Assembly (NCBI RefSeq): GCF_018343695.1
Contig: NZ_JAGYPJ010000001.1
Span: 4,067,744-4,131,743 of the forward strand
Source of the DNA: Lederbergia citrisecunda
GTDB lineage: Bacteria; Bacillota; Bacilli; Bacillales; Bacillaceae_C
Reading direction: 5' to 3'
DNA: 64,000 bases
Positions within the stretch are counted from its first letter, which is position 1; the number at the start of each line of letters is the position of its first letter. This document shows, piece after piece, positions 41,983 through 50,053 of the stretch. The position numbers and the translations under genes are program-made. The notes under the pieces were generated by a model. The model searched no databases and was not told the origin of the DNA. It saw only the letters and a list, made by a program, of their open reading frames with translations.

Positions 41983-43218
41983 GTGGAAAGAGTTGTGATT
42001 ACCGGTATGGGAGTAGTCTCTCCTATAGGAAACAACCTCAAAACATTTTGGAACAATCTAATTAACGGAGAGTCTGGTATATCCCTTATTGATACATTTG
42101 ATGTTACTAATCATAAGTCAAAAATTGCAGGCATCATACGAGATTTTGATGCAGATGAAATTTTAGGAAAGATAGAAGCAAGACGTTTAGATCGCTTTTC
42201 TCAATTTGCTTTGGCCGCAGCTGGTCAAGCTTGGACAGATTCTATGTTAGATCTCGATTGTATAGATGCAGAAAGATTAGGTGTATACGTAGGTTCAGGC
42301 ATCGGGGGAATTGAAACCTTAATTGAAAATATTGATGCGCTCAGACAGAAGGGGCCAAGAAGAGTCAGTCCAACTCTAGTACCATCTATGATTTCTAATG
42401 CTGCTGCAGCACAAATTAGTATTAAATGGAACGCAATGGGACCTTCTATGTCGCCAGTTTCTGCTTGTGCAATCGGAAATACAGCAATCGGAGAAGCCTT
42501 TAGACTAATTCGTTCGGGAGAAAGTGACGTTGTGTTTGCGGGTGGAACAGAGGCAGCTATAACAGACTTATCAATAGCAAGCTTTGGTAATGCAACTGCA
42601 TTATCGACAAGAAACGATGATCCCAATAAAGCTAGTCGTCCATTTGATGAAAATCGAGATGGATTTGTCATGTCAGAGGGAGCTGGAATTCTAATCTTGG
42701 AATCTTTATCGCATGCTTTAAGTAGAGAGGCAAAGATTTATGCAGAAGTCATTGGATATGGTGCAAGTTCAGACGCACACCATATGGTAGCTACACATCC
42801 AGAAGGTAAAGGGGCCTATCTTGCGATGAGATCAGCTTTAAAAAATGCCAATATAGCTCCTGAAGAAGTTGATGTTATTAGTGCCCATGCTACAAGTACA
42901 AAAGTGGGTGACATCTCTGAAACAATAGCTATTAAGCAGCTGTTTGGAAAACAAGCTTATCAGATTCCAGTAACAGCTAATAAATCTATGCTTGGTCATA
43001 TGTTAGGGGCAGCTGGTGGAGTTGAAGCAATTGCTTTAGCAATGAGTTTAAAAGAAGGGATAGTTCCTCCAACTATTAACTTAGAAAATCCTGATCCATT
43101 ATGTGATCTTGATTATGTACCATCTGTTGCTCGCGAAGTGAAAATAAATACGGGTCTATCTAATTCATTTGGTTTTGGAGGTCATAATGCAGCTATTGTT
43201 TTAAAGAAATACGAGTGA
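41983..43218 (+). CDS. Beta-ketoacyl-ACP synthase II-like enzyme
   Basis: 411 aa. Complete FabF architecture with active Cys162 (SACAIGN), His302 (SAHATST), Lys334 (NKSMLGH) and His339. It condenses malonyl-ACP with acyl-ACP. It lies alone, away from the fab gene cluster and opposite an MmyB-type regulator, and deviates from housekeeping FabF in words such as AHATSTKVGD where HGTSTPxxD is usual. So it is more likely a second, specialised ketosynthase than the housekeeping fabF; hence no symbol. GTG start behind GGAGTGATG. Confidence 0.83.
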   Translation: MERVVITGMGVVSPIGNNLKTFWNNLINGESGISLIDTFDVTNHKSKIAGIIRDFDADEILGKIEARRLDRFSQFALAAAGQAWTDSMLDLDCIDAERLGVYVGSGIGGIETLIENIDALRQKGPRRVSPTLVPSMISNAAAAQISIKWNAMGPSMSPVSACAIGNTAIGEAFRLIRSGESDVVFAGGTEAAITDLSIASFGNATALSTRNDDPNKASRPFDENRDGFVMSEGAGILILESLSHALSREAKIYAEVIGYGASSDAHHMVATHPEGKGAYLAMRSALKNANIAPEEVDVISAHATSTKVGDISETIAIKQLFGKQAYQIPVTANKSMLGHMLGAAGGVEAIALAMSLKEGIVPPTINLENPDPLCDLDYVPSVAREVKINTGLSNSFGFGGHNAAIVLKKYE

Positions 43219-43235
43219 ATAAACTTTCTCTCGTT

Positions 43236-43268
43236 AATCTAACCGTTTCTTCTAGGAACGGTTAGATT
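43236..43268 (+). terminator. Terminator of the fabF-like gene
   Basis: Perfect arms AATCTAACCGTT (43236-43247) and AACGGTTAGATT (43257-43268), then TATT. Confidence 0.8.
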
Positions 43269-43591
43269 TATTCAATTAAATTGCCTGATTGTTGAATTGA
43301 AAATTTCAATTTATCAATGTGATTGTGCCAAGCTGTTTTATTAATTAATTGGAGATTATTGAAACGATCAATCTTTATTATAAATTATCAAACTTTATTC
43401 CAAATCAACACTTTTCCCAATTCTCACCTTGATTCGAGTTTCCTAGTCCAACTCATTCAATCTTTTGATGTGATCGTAAATCTATTATGCCATCTCCTTT
43501 CACGTAAAGAGCGAAAAAATAAACAATATACCACAATTAAACCCCGTAACATCTGTGCTATTTAGTATCAGTTAAACTGTATCAAAATAAA

Positions 43592-43626
43592 AGCGCCAAT
43601 CCCTTTATACTAAAGGATTGAACGCT
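43592..43626 (-). terminator. Terminator of the tRNA gene
   Basis: On the minus strand AGCGTTCAATCCTTTA pairs with TAAAGGGATTGGCGCT (two imperfect positions) and is followed by TTTATTTT; 12 bases past the tRNA 3' end. Confidence 0.8.
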
Positions 43627-43637
43627 AATCTGATATA

Positions 43638-43711
43638 TCGGGATGACAGGAATTGAACCTGCGACCCCTAGCACCCCATGCTAGTGCTCTACCAAGCTGA
43701 GCTACATCCCG
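43638..43711 (-). tRNA. tRNA-Pro (anticodon GGG)
   Basis: 74 nt cloverleaf on the minus strand: acceptor CGGGATG/CATCCCG, D arm GCTC...GAGC, anticodon stem CTAGC/GCTAG with loop ATGGGGT giving anticodon GGG, T arm GCAGG-TTCAATT-CCTGT, discriminator A. The 3' CCA is not encoded (next bases are TAT). It stands alone with its own terminator. Confidence 0.95.
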
Positions 43712-43830
43712 AATATTCAGTTTTATTATAGGATACTGGAAAAGAATAAACAATCTACTAAATATGGGAGCCTGAATATTTGATAAAATAAAAATGGATG
43801 TTCTTTCTACTTTGCTAAGGTGGTGATAAT

Positions 43831-44367
43831 GTGGATGAACTACTTTTTAAAAGATGTAATAATGAGTTGGATGATTTGGTCTCCATTATGACTAATAATA
43901 CTTGGGAATATCATTCAGATCCAAATCCTTCATCCGAACAAATTATTAAAGCTTTCAATAATGGGTGGTATCATGAAGACAGAGAAACTTACTGGATTGA
44001 AAACCATAATGAAAAAATTGGATTGATTATCATTCACGATATAGAAGATACTATTCCCTTGTTTGATATTCGTTTAAGCACCAAACATAGAGGAAAAGGT
44101 TTTGGAACAAATGCTGTTAGATGGATCACAGATTACCTTTTTCGTTTACCAGATAAAAAGATAAGAATAGAGGCATACACACGAAGCGACAACATAGCTA
44201 TGAGGAAGACACTTAGCAATTGTGGGTTTGTGAAAGAAGGATACTTGCGAAATGCGTGGGAGAATAAGGATGGAAGTGTTTCAGACTCCATCTGCTATGC
44301 CATTATTCGCACTGATTGGGAAAACAAAGAACAAACCCCTATAAAGCTTAATGATTTGCCTTTCTAA
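43831..44367 (+). CDS. GNAT-family N-acetyltransferase (RimJ/RimL type)
   Basis: 178 aa. The acetyl-CoA loop is RLSTKHRGKGFGTNAVRWITDYLF (about residues 83-106), followed by the RIEAYTRSDNIAMRKTLSNCGFVKEGYLRNAW pattern typical of the RimJ/RimL branch. Substrate unknown. Start is GTG at 43831 behind AAGGTGGTGAT. Ends in a strong bidirectional terminator. Confidence 0.85.
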   Translation: MDELLFKRCNNELDDLVSIMTNNTWEYHSDPNPSSEQIIKAFNNGWYHEDRETYWIENHNEKIGLIIIHDIEDTIPLFDIRLSTKHRGKGFGTNAVRWITDYLFRLPDKKIRIEAYTRSDNIAMRKTLSNCGFVKEGYLRNAWENKDGSVSDSICYAIIRTDWENKEQTPIKLNDLPF

Positions 44368-44406
44368 AACAAACGCCCAGAGTACAGGTGCTCTGGGCGT
44401 TTGTTT
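44367..44406. terminator. Bidirectional terminator
   Basis: Perfect 16-base arms AAACAAACGCCCAGAG (44367-44382) and complement (44391-44406) between two converging genes. Confidence 0.88.
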
Positions 44407-44415
44407 ATGTTTACT

Positions 44416-45159
44416 TTATTCAAGCTTTTTCTGGTACTCAGACAAGGTTTTCAATAAAATAGCCGGAATTTGCCCGTTTTCTAAAAACGCAAGTCCATTC
44501 TCCTCTTCATTTTCTTCCTTAATGACAGACACTTCTTTGTGTAGCCATTCCATTTTTCGATCAAGTTCTGCTGCGACGACAGCAGCATTTCGAAGTTCAT
44601 TTGCCAGTCCTTCGGGAATTTCCTTATTGTACTTGTAATAAATTTTATGTTCCAAGCTTGCCCAAAAATCCATCGCAATCGTACGGATTTGAATTTCTAC
44701 ATATGTATGCTCCGTTCGGTCCGACATAAAAATAGGAATTTCCACGATCATATGAAGACTCTGATACCCATTTGGTTTCGGATTTTTAATATAATCCTTC
44801 ACTTCAACTACTTTTATATCCCCTTGATTTTGCAGCATTTCGCTGAGCACATAAATATCAGAAATAAACGAGCACGTAATCCGAACGCCCGCAATATCCC
44901 TAATATTCTCCCTGATCGAATCAGGAGAGAAATCGAATCCTTTTCGCAGCATCTTTTTAAAAATACTTTCGGGCGACTTCACACGAGACTTCACATTCTC
45001 AATAGGGTTGTAATCGTGAATATAGTTAAATTCGTCTGATAAAATATTGATTTTTGTATTGATTTCATCACACGCAAATTTATAAGCCATCATGAAACGA
45101 GTTAGTTCCACCCTCATTTCCTTGAAACGATTTAAGTCAAAAACATGATCATTTTCCAC
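44416..45159 (-). CDS. Small alarmone synthetase (YwaC/RelP-like)
   Basis: 247 aa. The synthetase domain shows IHDYNPIENVKSRVKSPESIFKKMLRKG (about residues 46-73), RDIAGVRITCSFISDIY (ATP region), NPKPNGYQSLHMIVE and VEIQIRTIAMDFWASLEHKIYYK, all hallmarks of single-domain (p)ppGpp synthetases. Closest in wording to B. subtilis YwaC; about 35 residues longer, the extra part being an acidic C-terminal tail. No hydrolase domain. GTG start after AAGGA. In Bacillus such enzymes respond to cell-wall stress. Confidence 0.87.
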   Translation of the reverse strand: MENDHVFDLNRFKEMRVELTRFMMAYKFACDEINTKINILSDEFNYIHDYNPIENVKSRVKSPESIFKKMLRKGFDFSPDSIRENIRDIAGVRITCSFISDIYVLSEMLQNQGDIKVVEVKDYIKNPKPNGYQSLHMIVEIPIFMSDRTEHTYVEIQIRTIAMDFWASLEHKIYYKYNKEIPEGLANELRNAAVVAAELDRKMEWLHKEVSVIKEENEEENGLAFLENGQIPAILLKTLSEYQKKLE

Positions 45160-45219
45160 GTAGAGACATTCCTTTCCTGCTGAACTTCTAAAAATATCGT
45201 ATCATATTTAATTTGCATC

Positions 45220-45271
45220 TTGCATTATTTAACGATTTATTATATAGTACATTACAACAGTAATGCACTAT
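45220..45271. promoter_or_regulatory. Promoter and operator of the YtrA-type operon
   Basis: TTGCAT (45220-45225), 17-base spacer, TATAGT (45243-45248). The -10 overlaps a 28-base palindrome with arms ATAGTACATTAC (45244-45255) and GTAATGCACTAT (45260-45271), one mismatch. It is a good autorepressor site for the GntR protein encoded next. Confidence 0.65.
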
Positions 45272-45291
45272 GGTTGAGAGGAGGTTGCTTT

Positions 45292-45675
45292 GTGATATTA
45301 AACTCGGACAGTTCAAAACCGATTTATGTGCAAATATCGGAATGGCTTGAGAACGAAATAATTAGCGGGAACTTTAATAACGATGACAAAGTGTACTCAC
45401 AATATCAGCTTGCCGAGTTGTTCAATATTAATCCAGCTACGGCAGCAAAGGGGTTGAATATTTTGGCGGAAGAGCAAATTCTTTATAAAAAACGTGGGCT
45501 CGGGATGTTTGTTGCAGACGGCGCACGAGCAAGAATTCTTGATAAACGAAAAAATGAAACATTAAAAGAATTAGTTGATGCTCTAGTCATAGAAGCAAAG
45601 CGGTTAAACGTTTCTGAAAATGAACTTATCAATATGATTCAAGAAACAAGCAGAAGAAGGAGTGAAGAAAAGTGA
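45292..45675 (+). CDS. GntR-family regulator, YtrA subfamily
   Basis: 127 aa from the GTG at 45292 behind GAGAGGAGG; the longer ORF from 45220 starts inside the promoter. Winged helix PIYVQISEWLENEIISGNFNNDDKVYSQYQLAELFNINPATAAKGLNIL, then KRGLGMFVADGAR, and a short helical tail typical of YtrA proteins. These repress ABC-transporter operons that respond to cell-wall antibiotics. The next gene's start overlaps its stop. Confidence 0.88.
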   Translation: MILNSDSSKPIYVQISEWLENEIISGNFNNDDKVYSQYQLAELFNINPATAAKGLNILAEEQILYKKRGLGMFVADGARARILDKRKNETLKELVDALVIEAKRLNVSENELINMIQETSRRRSEEK

Positions 45676-46580
45676 ATGTGATCCAATGCGCGAATTTAAC
45701 GAAAAAGTATGGTCGGCATACTGTACTCGATCAAATGTCCTTCACGATTCAAGAAAATAAAATTACAGGCTTGATTGGTCGAAACGGAGCTGGAAAAACA
45801 ACTTTATTAAATATCATTTCCGGGTTTATTCATGAAACTTCAGGTAATATTGAGGTTTTTTCAGAAACCCCATTCAATAACTTGATCGTATCGGCAAATA
45901 GTATTCATATTGATGATCAAATGACTTTTCCTTCTTCTATGAATCTCGCTGAGATTTTAAATGAAGCAAGGCGCTTTTACGGAAATTTTAACGCTGAGCT
46001 TGCAGATGGCCTTTTTAACTATTTTTCTCTTAATCCAAAACAGTTGCATAACAATCTTTCTAAAGGGATGAAAAGTACATTCAATATGATTTTCGGTCTA
46101 GCATCGAGATGCGCGCTTACGTTATTTGATGAACCGACAACTGGAATGGATGCGGCGGTTCGGAAAGATTTTTATCGGGCATTGCTAAAAGATTATATCG
46201 CCTTTCCGCGTACGATTATTATTTCAAGTCATCATTTGAATGAAATAGAAGATCTTTTGGAGGATGTGCTTTTAATAAAAGGCGGAAAAGCTCATCTTCA
46301 TCTACCAATTTCCGATTTAAAAGAGTGGGCGGTTGGTCTTCAAGGAAAAAAATCAGCAGTCGCCGGTTGGACACATGGAAGGGAAATCATTTACAAGCAA
46401 GAAAGTCAAAATCGTACTTTTACGGTTGTGCGTAATGACTTTACTGAAAGCGATTTTCAAAATTTAAAGCTGGATGGTATAGAAGTTAAGTCGGTGTCAT
46501 CAAGCGATGTATGCGTATACTTGACGAACTCAGATAAGGGGGGAATAGATGATGTCTTTAATCGAATTGAGTCTATCTGA
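45672..46580 (+). CDS. ABC transporter ATPase (YtrB-like)
   Basis: 302 aa. Walker A GRNGAGKTTLLN (about residues 36-47), a degenerate signature NLSKGMKSTFNM and Walker B CALTLFDEPTTGMD. This degenerate signature with LSKGM is usual in YtrB-type ATPases. Overlaps the regulator gene by four bases and the permease gene by about 30. Probable role: energising a small envelope ABC complex induced by antibiotics. Confidence 0.83.
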   Translation: MNVIQCANLTKKYGRHTVLDQMSFTIQENKITGLIGRNGAGKTTLLNIISGFIHETSGNIEVFSETPFNNLIVSANSIHIDDQMTFPSSMNLAEILNEARRFYGNFNAELADGLFNYFSLNPKQLHNNLSKGMKSTFNMIFGLASRCALTLFDEPTTGMDAAVRKDFYRALLKDYIAFPRTIIISSHHLNEIEDLLEDVLLIKGGKAHLHLPISDLKEWAVGLQGKKSAVAGWTHGREIIYKQESQNRTFTVVRNDFTESDFQNLKLDGIEVKSVSSSDVCVYLTNSDKGGIDDVFNRIESI

Positions 46581-47298
46581 TGTTGTGAAAAAACAATATA
46601 AATTTAAATTAAGAGCCTTTTTTGGTAGCTTTAGTTCCCTTGCTTTTATGCAAGTGTTAGGGTTGTTATTTTCATTAGGCGGTTCTGGGGGAATGGGATT
46701 TTCTAGTGAGCATTATTCCATTCATATTTCGTATTATTCTGCGGAAGTGGTCCTTATTTTTACGTTTCTATGGGCATTTCTTACAGCCATATTGATTACA
46801 GCTAGAGCGGCAAGATATGATGATTTTTCATTCGTATCAAATCGTGTAAGCAGTAATATTGCCAATGCCCTGTTTCTGGTTTCAACTAGTGTTATCAGTG
46901 GAACAACGGCAATTTTATCAGGCTATTTACTCAGGGTCATCACCTATTTCACATCGGATATCCAATACGGTGTTAATAGTGGGCTACTTGTTGCTCCAAA
47001 AGAATTCTTTCTTGGTATTTCTGCAACTATTTTGTATGTGCTTTTATTCAGCTCAATTGGTTATATGTTCGGCATGCTTGTTCAAATAAACAAAATATTT
47101 ATTGTGTTACTCCCTTGTCTGATCATTGGGGCCTTCATTTTCTTAGGAATTACAAACGAGGGAATGGTAAAAGTTGTACTCGATTTTATTTTTAGAGAGT
47201 CAGTTTTTTCATTGTTCCTCATAAAAGTGGTCGGCATTTCAGGTTTACTTTTTGCAGGTGCTTCGGCATTATCCAACAGAATGGAGGTTAGGAAATAA
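46552..47298 (+). CDS. ABC-2-like membrane protein of the YtrA-type operon
   Basis: 248 aa from the second of two adjacent ATG codons (46552, eight bases after GGGGGG). Six hydrophobic segments, no ATPase motif; it is the membrane partner of the preceding ATPase. It ends with GGAGGTTAGGAAATA that provides the ribosome site for the next gene, whose start touches its stop. Confidence 0.75.
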   Translation: MSLIELSLSDVVKKQYKFKLRAFFGSFSSLAFMQVLGLLFSLGGSGGMGFSSEHYSIHISYYSAEVVLIFTFLWAFLTAILITARAARYDDFSFVSNRVSSNIANALFLVSTSVISGTTAILSGYLLRVITYFTSDIQYGVNSGLLVAPKEFFLGISATILYVLLFSSIGYMFGMLVQINKIFIVLLPCLIIGAFIFLGITNEGMVKVVLDFIFRESVFSLFLIKVVGISGLLFAGASALSNRMEVRK

Positions 47299-47984
47299 TG
47301 AACTTATTAATATTTGGATTATTCTTTGTTCTTATTATCCTCCTTGTCTGGTTTTTGGTAAGTAGTCGATTAAAATACATCTTTATAAATAAACATTTTG
47401 TAAAAATCTTTTTATTCACATATGCTGTTCTTTTGGTGTTATCTGTTTTTGTGTACGAAATGCTCCCTCATGATGTAAAGGAACTTCCGATGACCAAAGT
47501 GGCTAATTTAGATATATTGGAGTCTGATGTTTTTAATGGAAGAATCGATGATATTGATCCTTCCCTCATTCGTGAAGAGTGGAAGTATGATTATAGTGGT
47601 AAAGAGCTACAAATTCGTCAGGTAGAAGGCTATTTCGATGGTACGATTATAGTAGATAGAAAACCCGAAAATGATGGATCAATAGAAGTGAAATATATAG
47701 CTGCTAGTAACCTAGATGGATTCGACATAACAGACGAGATGTCGCCATTAAATGCTGAGATTCAAAATAATAACTTAAATCTAAGTTTTAAATCTAGACA
47801 AAGAGAAATTAGTTTCACAACGTATAAAAAAGAATTTGTGATTAACCAGTTTACAGGAAATAAAAACTATAATATGTGGTCATCTAGTTCATTTGGAGAA
47901 GCTAGGTACGTATTTTTAAAAATCCCAAAGGACCTAAAAATTGTAGAAGATGAGGATATTTGGGTGAACTATACAAATGAATAA
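47298..47984 (+). CDS. Membrane-anchored protein of the YtrA-type operon, unknown
   Basis: 228 aa. Two hydrophobic helices at the N-terminus (about residues 3-22 and 37-56), then about 170 residues outside or inside with beta-strand character (GKELQIRQVEGYFDGTIIVDRK, SIEVKYIAASNLDGFDI, LNLSFKSRQREISFTTYKKEF). It vaguely recalls adhesin-type DUF4097 beta-helices but I cannot assign a family. Coupled to the permease and to the next gene. Confidence 0.6.
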   Translation: MNLLIFGLFFVLIILLVWFLVSSRLKYIFINKHFVKIFLFTYAVLLVLSVFVYEMLPHDVKELPMTKVANLDILESDVFNGRIDDIDPSLIREEWKYDYSGKELQIRQVEGYFDGTIIVDRKPENDGSIEVKYIAASNLDGFDITDEMSPLNAEIQNNNLNLSFKSRQREISFTTYKKEFVINQFTGNKNYNMWSSSSFGEARYVFLKIPKDLKIVEDEDIWVNYTNE

Positions 47985-48024
47985 GAGAGGTAAGTTATTC
48001 CTTATCAACAGGGGAGAAATTGAT

Positions 48025-48579
48025 TTGAAAAGTATAAAATTAGCCATACCATTAATCACTTTAATCATTGTATACCTTATAGGGAGTTGGTTTTACCCAT
48101 ACTCTTGGATAAGTATTAATAAATCTTATTCCTATAACCAAGACAATGTATCAGGAAAGGAATTCCTTGAAAAATACAAACTCGCTAAGGAGTTTGCTAA
48201 GGAACAAAATACGGATAAAGTGTCTCTTGCGGTCATGGATTTCTATAACACGGTTGATGATTCATTTATTGTAGAATTAGGGAAACAATCAATCTCTAAG
48301 CAAGAATTAGCTTCACTTGAACGGGCGCTAAAGAAAAACAGAAAATCCTTTACAAAATTATTAGCAGACAAAAATGTTAAAATGACTGAAGAATCGAAAC
48401 AATGTTTATTAAAGGTGATCGATACAATAGAAAATACCGAGAACTGGCTAGAAGACATACAACATCAACTTTTTGATAGGAAGACTGTGAGAAGGTCGAT
48501 TCGCAACACGCTTGTAACTCTAGTATTTGCAAGCGAGTTAACGGATGATTTTTACCGTAGTTATGTAGAATCAAAATAA
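48025..48579 (+). CDS. Membrane-anchored helical protein, unknown
   Basis: 184 aa from a TTG at 48025, eight bases after AGGGGAG; an ATG at 47977, inside the previous gene, gives 16 more residues. One N-terminal membrane helix (AIPLITLIIVYLIGSWFYP), then an all-helical, Lys/Glu-rich domain outside or inside (SGKEFLEKYKLAKEFAKEQN, SKQELASLERALKKNRKSFTKLL). No known family. Last gene of the YtrA-type operon. Confidence 0.55.
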   Translation: MKSIKLAIPLITLIIVYLIGSWFYPYSWISINKSYSYNQDNVSGKEFLEKYKLAKEFAKEQNTDKVSLAVMDFYNTVDDSFIVELGKQSISKQELASLERALKKNRKSFTKLLADKNVKMTEESKQCLLKVIDTIENTENWLEDIQHQLFDRKTVRRSIRNTLVTLVFASELTDDFYRSYVESK

Positions 48580-48600
48580 AACTACTAGGATGTGGATGTT

Positions 48601-49335
48601 ATGCAAAATCTAGTTGTCATCATTACAGGGGCTGCAAATGGAATCGGAAAAGGAATTGCAAAAGTTTATGCTGAACAAGGGGCAAAAGTGGTATTGGCGG
48701 ATATTGATGTGAAGAGCGGAGAAACTGTCGCTGAAAAATTAGGTGCATGTGCCTTGTTTCAACGGACAGATGTACGCAAAGCGGATGAAATCATTCAATT
48801 AATGGAAAAAGCGGTAGAACACTTCGGCAAAATCGATATATTAATCAACAATACCGGAAAAGGTATAAACCGTTCTCCATATGATTTATCAATCGAAGAA
48901 TGGGATGAGGTCATCAATACAAATTTACGAAGTGTATTTCTTTGTTCCCGTGAAGCTGCAAAATATATGAGGAAAAATGAAAATGGTGGGGCAATTGTCA
49001 ATATTGCCTCTACTCGAGCGCTGATGTCAGAGCCGAATTCCGAAGCTTACGCTGCTTCAAAGGGAGGTATTGTTGCAGTGACTCATGCTCTAGCCGCATC
49101 ATTTGCGGAGGATCGGATTACTGTAAATGCCATTTCACCGGGGTGGATCGAAACGGGGGATTATGCTGCATTACGAGATGTAGATCATACTCAACATCTT
49201 TCCCAAAGAGTTGGGAAACCTGAAGATATCGCTAGAGCGTGCCTCTATTTGACTAATCCTTTAAATGATTTTGTAACTGGCATTAACTTAGTCGTGGATG
49301 GCGGAATGACTAGAAAAATGATGTATGAAGAATGA
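48601..49335 (+). CDS. SDR-family oxidoreductase
   Basis: 244 aa from the ATG at 48601 (AGGATGTGG upstream). Classical SDR: cofactor motif TGAANGIGKGIA (about residues 9-20) with VLADID after beta-2, NNTGKG, catalytic Ser in NIASTRA (about 137), YAASKGG (Tyr150, Lys154) and SPGWIETGDY. The acidic residue after beta-2 favours NAD(H). Similar to 3-oxoacyl-ACP reductase or glucose dehydrogenase; substrate unknown. Confidence 0.85.
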   Translation: MQNLVVIITGAANGIGKGIAKVYAEQGAKVVLADIDVKSGETVAEKLGACALFQRTDVRKADEIIQLMEKAVEHFGKIDILINNTGKGINRSPYDLSIEEWDEVINTNLRSVFLCSREAAKYMRKNENGGAIVNIASTRALMSEPNSEAYAASKGGIVAVTHALAASFAEDRITVNAISPGWIETGDYAALRDVDHTQHLSQRVGKPEDIARACLYLTNPLNDFVTGINLVVDGGMTRKMMYEE

Positions 49336-49348
49336 AATCGCATAAATT

Positions 49349-49402
49349 CCTGTGTTTAAAATTTGTATTCTTGGTAATCATGCTAAGGATTTAAAACACA
49401 GG
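49349..49402 (+). promoter_or_regulatory. Long-range hairpin overlapping the sodC ribosome site
   Basis: Arms CCTGTGTTTAAAA (49349-49361) and TTTAAAACACAGG (49390-49402), 12 of 13 pairing, 28-base loop. The right arm ends in the first bases of the AGGAGG site of the next gene and is followed by TTTTT, so it may be a terminator of the SDR gene, a translation control, or both. Confidence 0.45.
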
Positions 49403-49413
49403 AGGTTTTTACT

Positions 49414-49986
49414 TTGAAAAAAGCAATCATGCTCATCACAACTATGGTTTTTACCATTGCTTTAACGGCCTGTGCTTCTGATAAGGAAGTAAATCCACTG
49501 CATCAAGAAGAGGCCATTCCAGTTACGAGCCATACCCCTATTTACGTTAACATGATTAACGCAGAAGGAATCAAAACTGGAAATGCAACACTCACGGAAA
49601 CAAAAGAAGGCGTTAAGATTCTTCTTGAAGCAGAGGGACTCGAGCCGGGAACAAAAGCGATCCATATTCATGAAACAGGAAAATGTGAAGCACCAGATTT
49701 TAAATCAGCAGGTGGCCATTACAATCCTGGACAGAGACAACACGGTTTTAACAATCCGAAAGGGTTTCATGCAGGAGACTTGCATAATATTGAAGTTACG
49801 GATAAGGGGACTGTTAATGTAGAAATTACAGCTCCGAATGTTACCTTAAAACAAGGTGAGAAAAATACGTTACTTGATGAGGATGGAAGTGCTCTTATGA
49901 TCCACACACAAGCGGATGATTATAAAACAGATCCTGCTGGCAACGCTGGTAATCGAATTGTATGTGGAGTTATTAGTAAAAAATAA
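49414..49986 (+). CDS. sodC: Cu/Zn superoxide dismutase-like lipoprotein (YojM/SodC type)
   Basis: 190 aa. Lipoprotein signal with lipobox ALTAC (Cys20). All metal ligands can be seen: His-x-His in AIHIHETG, the bridging His in GGHYNPG, then HGF...GFHAGDLHN (two His and the Asp of the zinc site) and MIHTQADDY (last Cu His). The GNRIVCG tail holds the channel Arg and the second Cys. B. subtilis YojM is reported to lack Cu ligands; this one seems complete. TTG start eight bases after GGAGG. Acts outside the membrane. Confidence 0.85.
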   Translation: MKKAIMLITTMVFTIALTACASDKEVNPLHQEEAIPVTSHTPIYVNMINAEGIKTGNATLTETKEGVKILLEAEGLEPGTKAIHIHETGKCEAPDFKSAGGHYNPGQRQHGFNNPKGFHAGDLHNIEVTDKGTVNVEITAPNVTLKQGEKNTLLDEDGSALMIHTQADDYKTDPAGNAGNRIVCGVISKK

Positions 49987-49993
49987 TAGAAGG

Positions 49994-50027
49994 AAGGGGC
50001 TTGTCCAAAGTATTTGGAAGCCCCTTT
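49994..50027 (+). terminator. Terminator of sodC
   Basis: AAGGGGCTTGTCCAAA pairs with TTTGG-AAGCCCCTTT (one bulge), followed by AAAAATG; moderately strong. It also faces the converging AIM24 gene. Confidence 0.65.
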
Positions 50028-50053
50028 AAAAATGATCATTCTCAATAGACTTC

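Noticed and set aside
43323-43565. 80-codon ORF between the fabF-like gene and the tRNA
   Set aside because: No ribosome site, an odd composition rich in Phe/Ile/Leu/His, and no resemblance to any family; it is AT-rich intergenic sequence.
44351-45039. ORFs of 95 and 130 codons antisense to the alarmone synthetase gene
   Set aside because: They lie entirely opposite a clear synthetase reading frame and the first begins inside the terminator.
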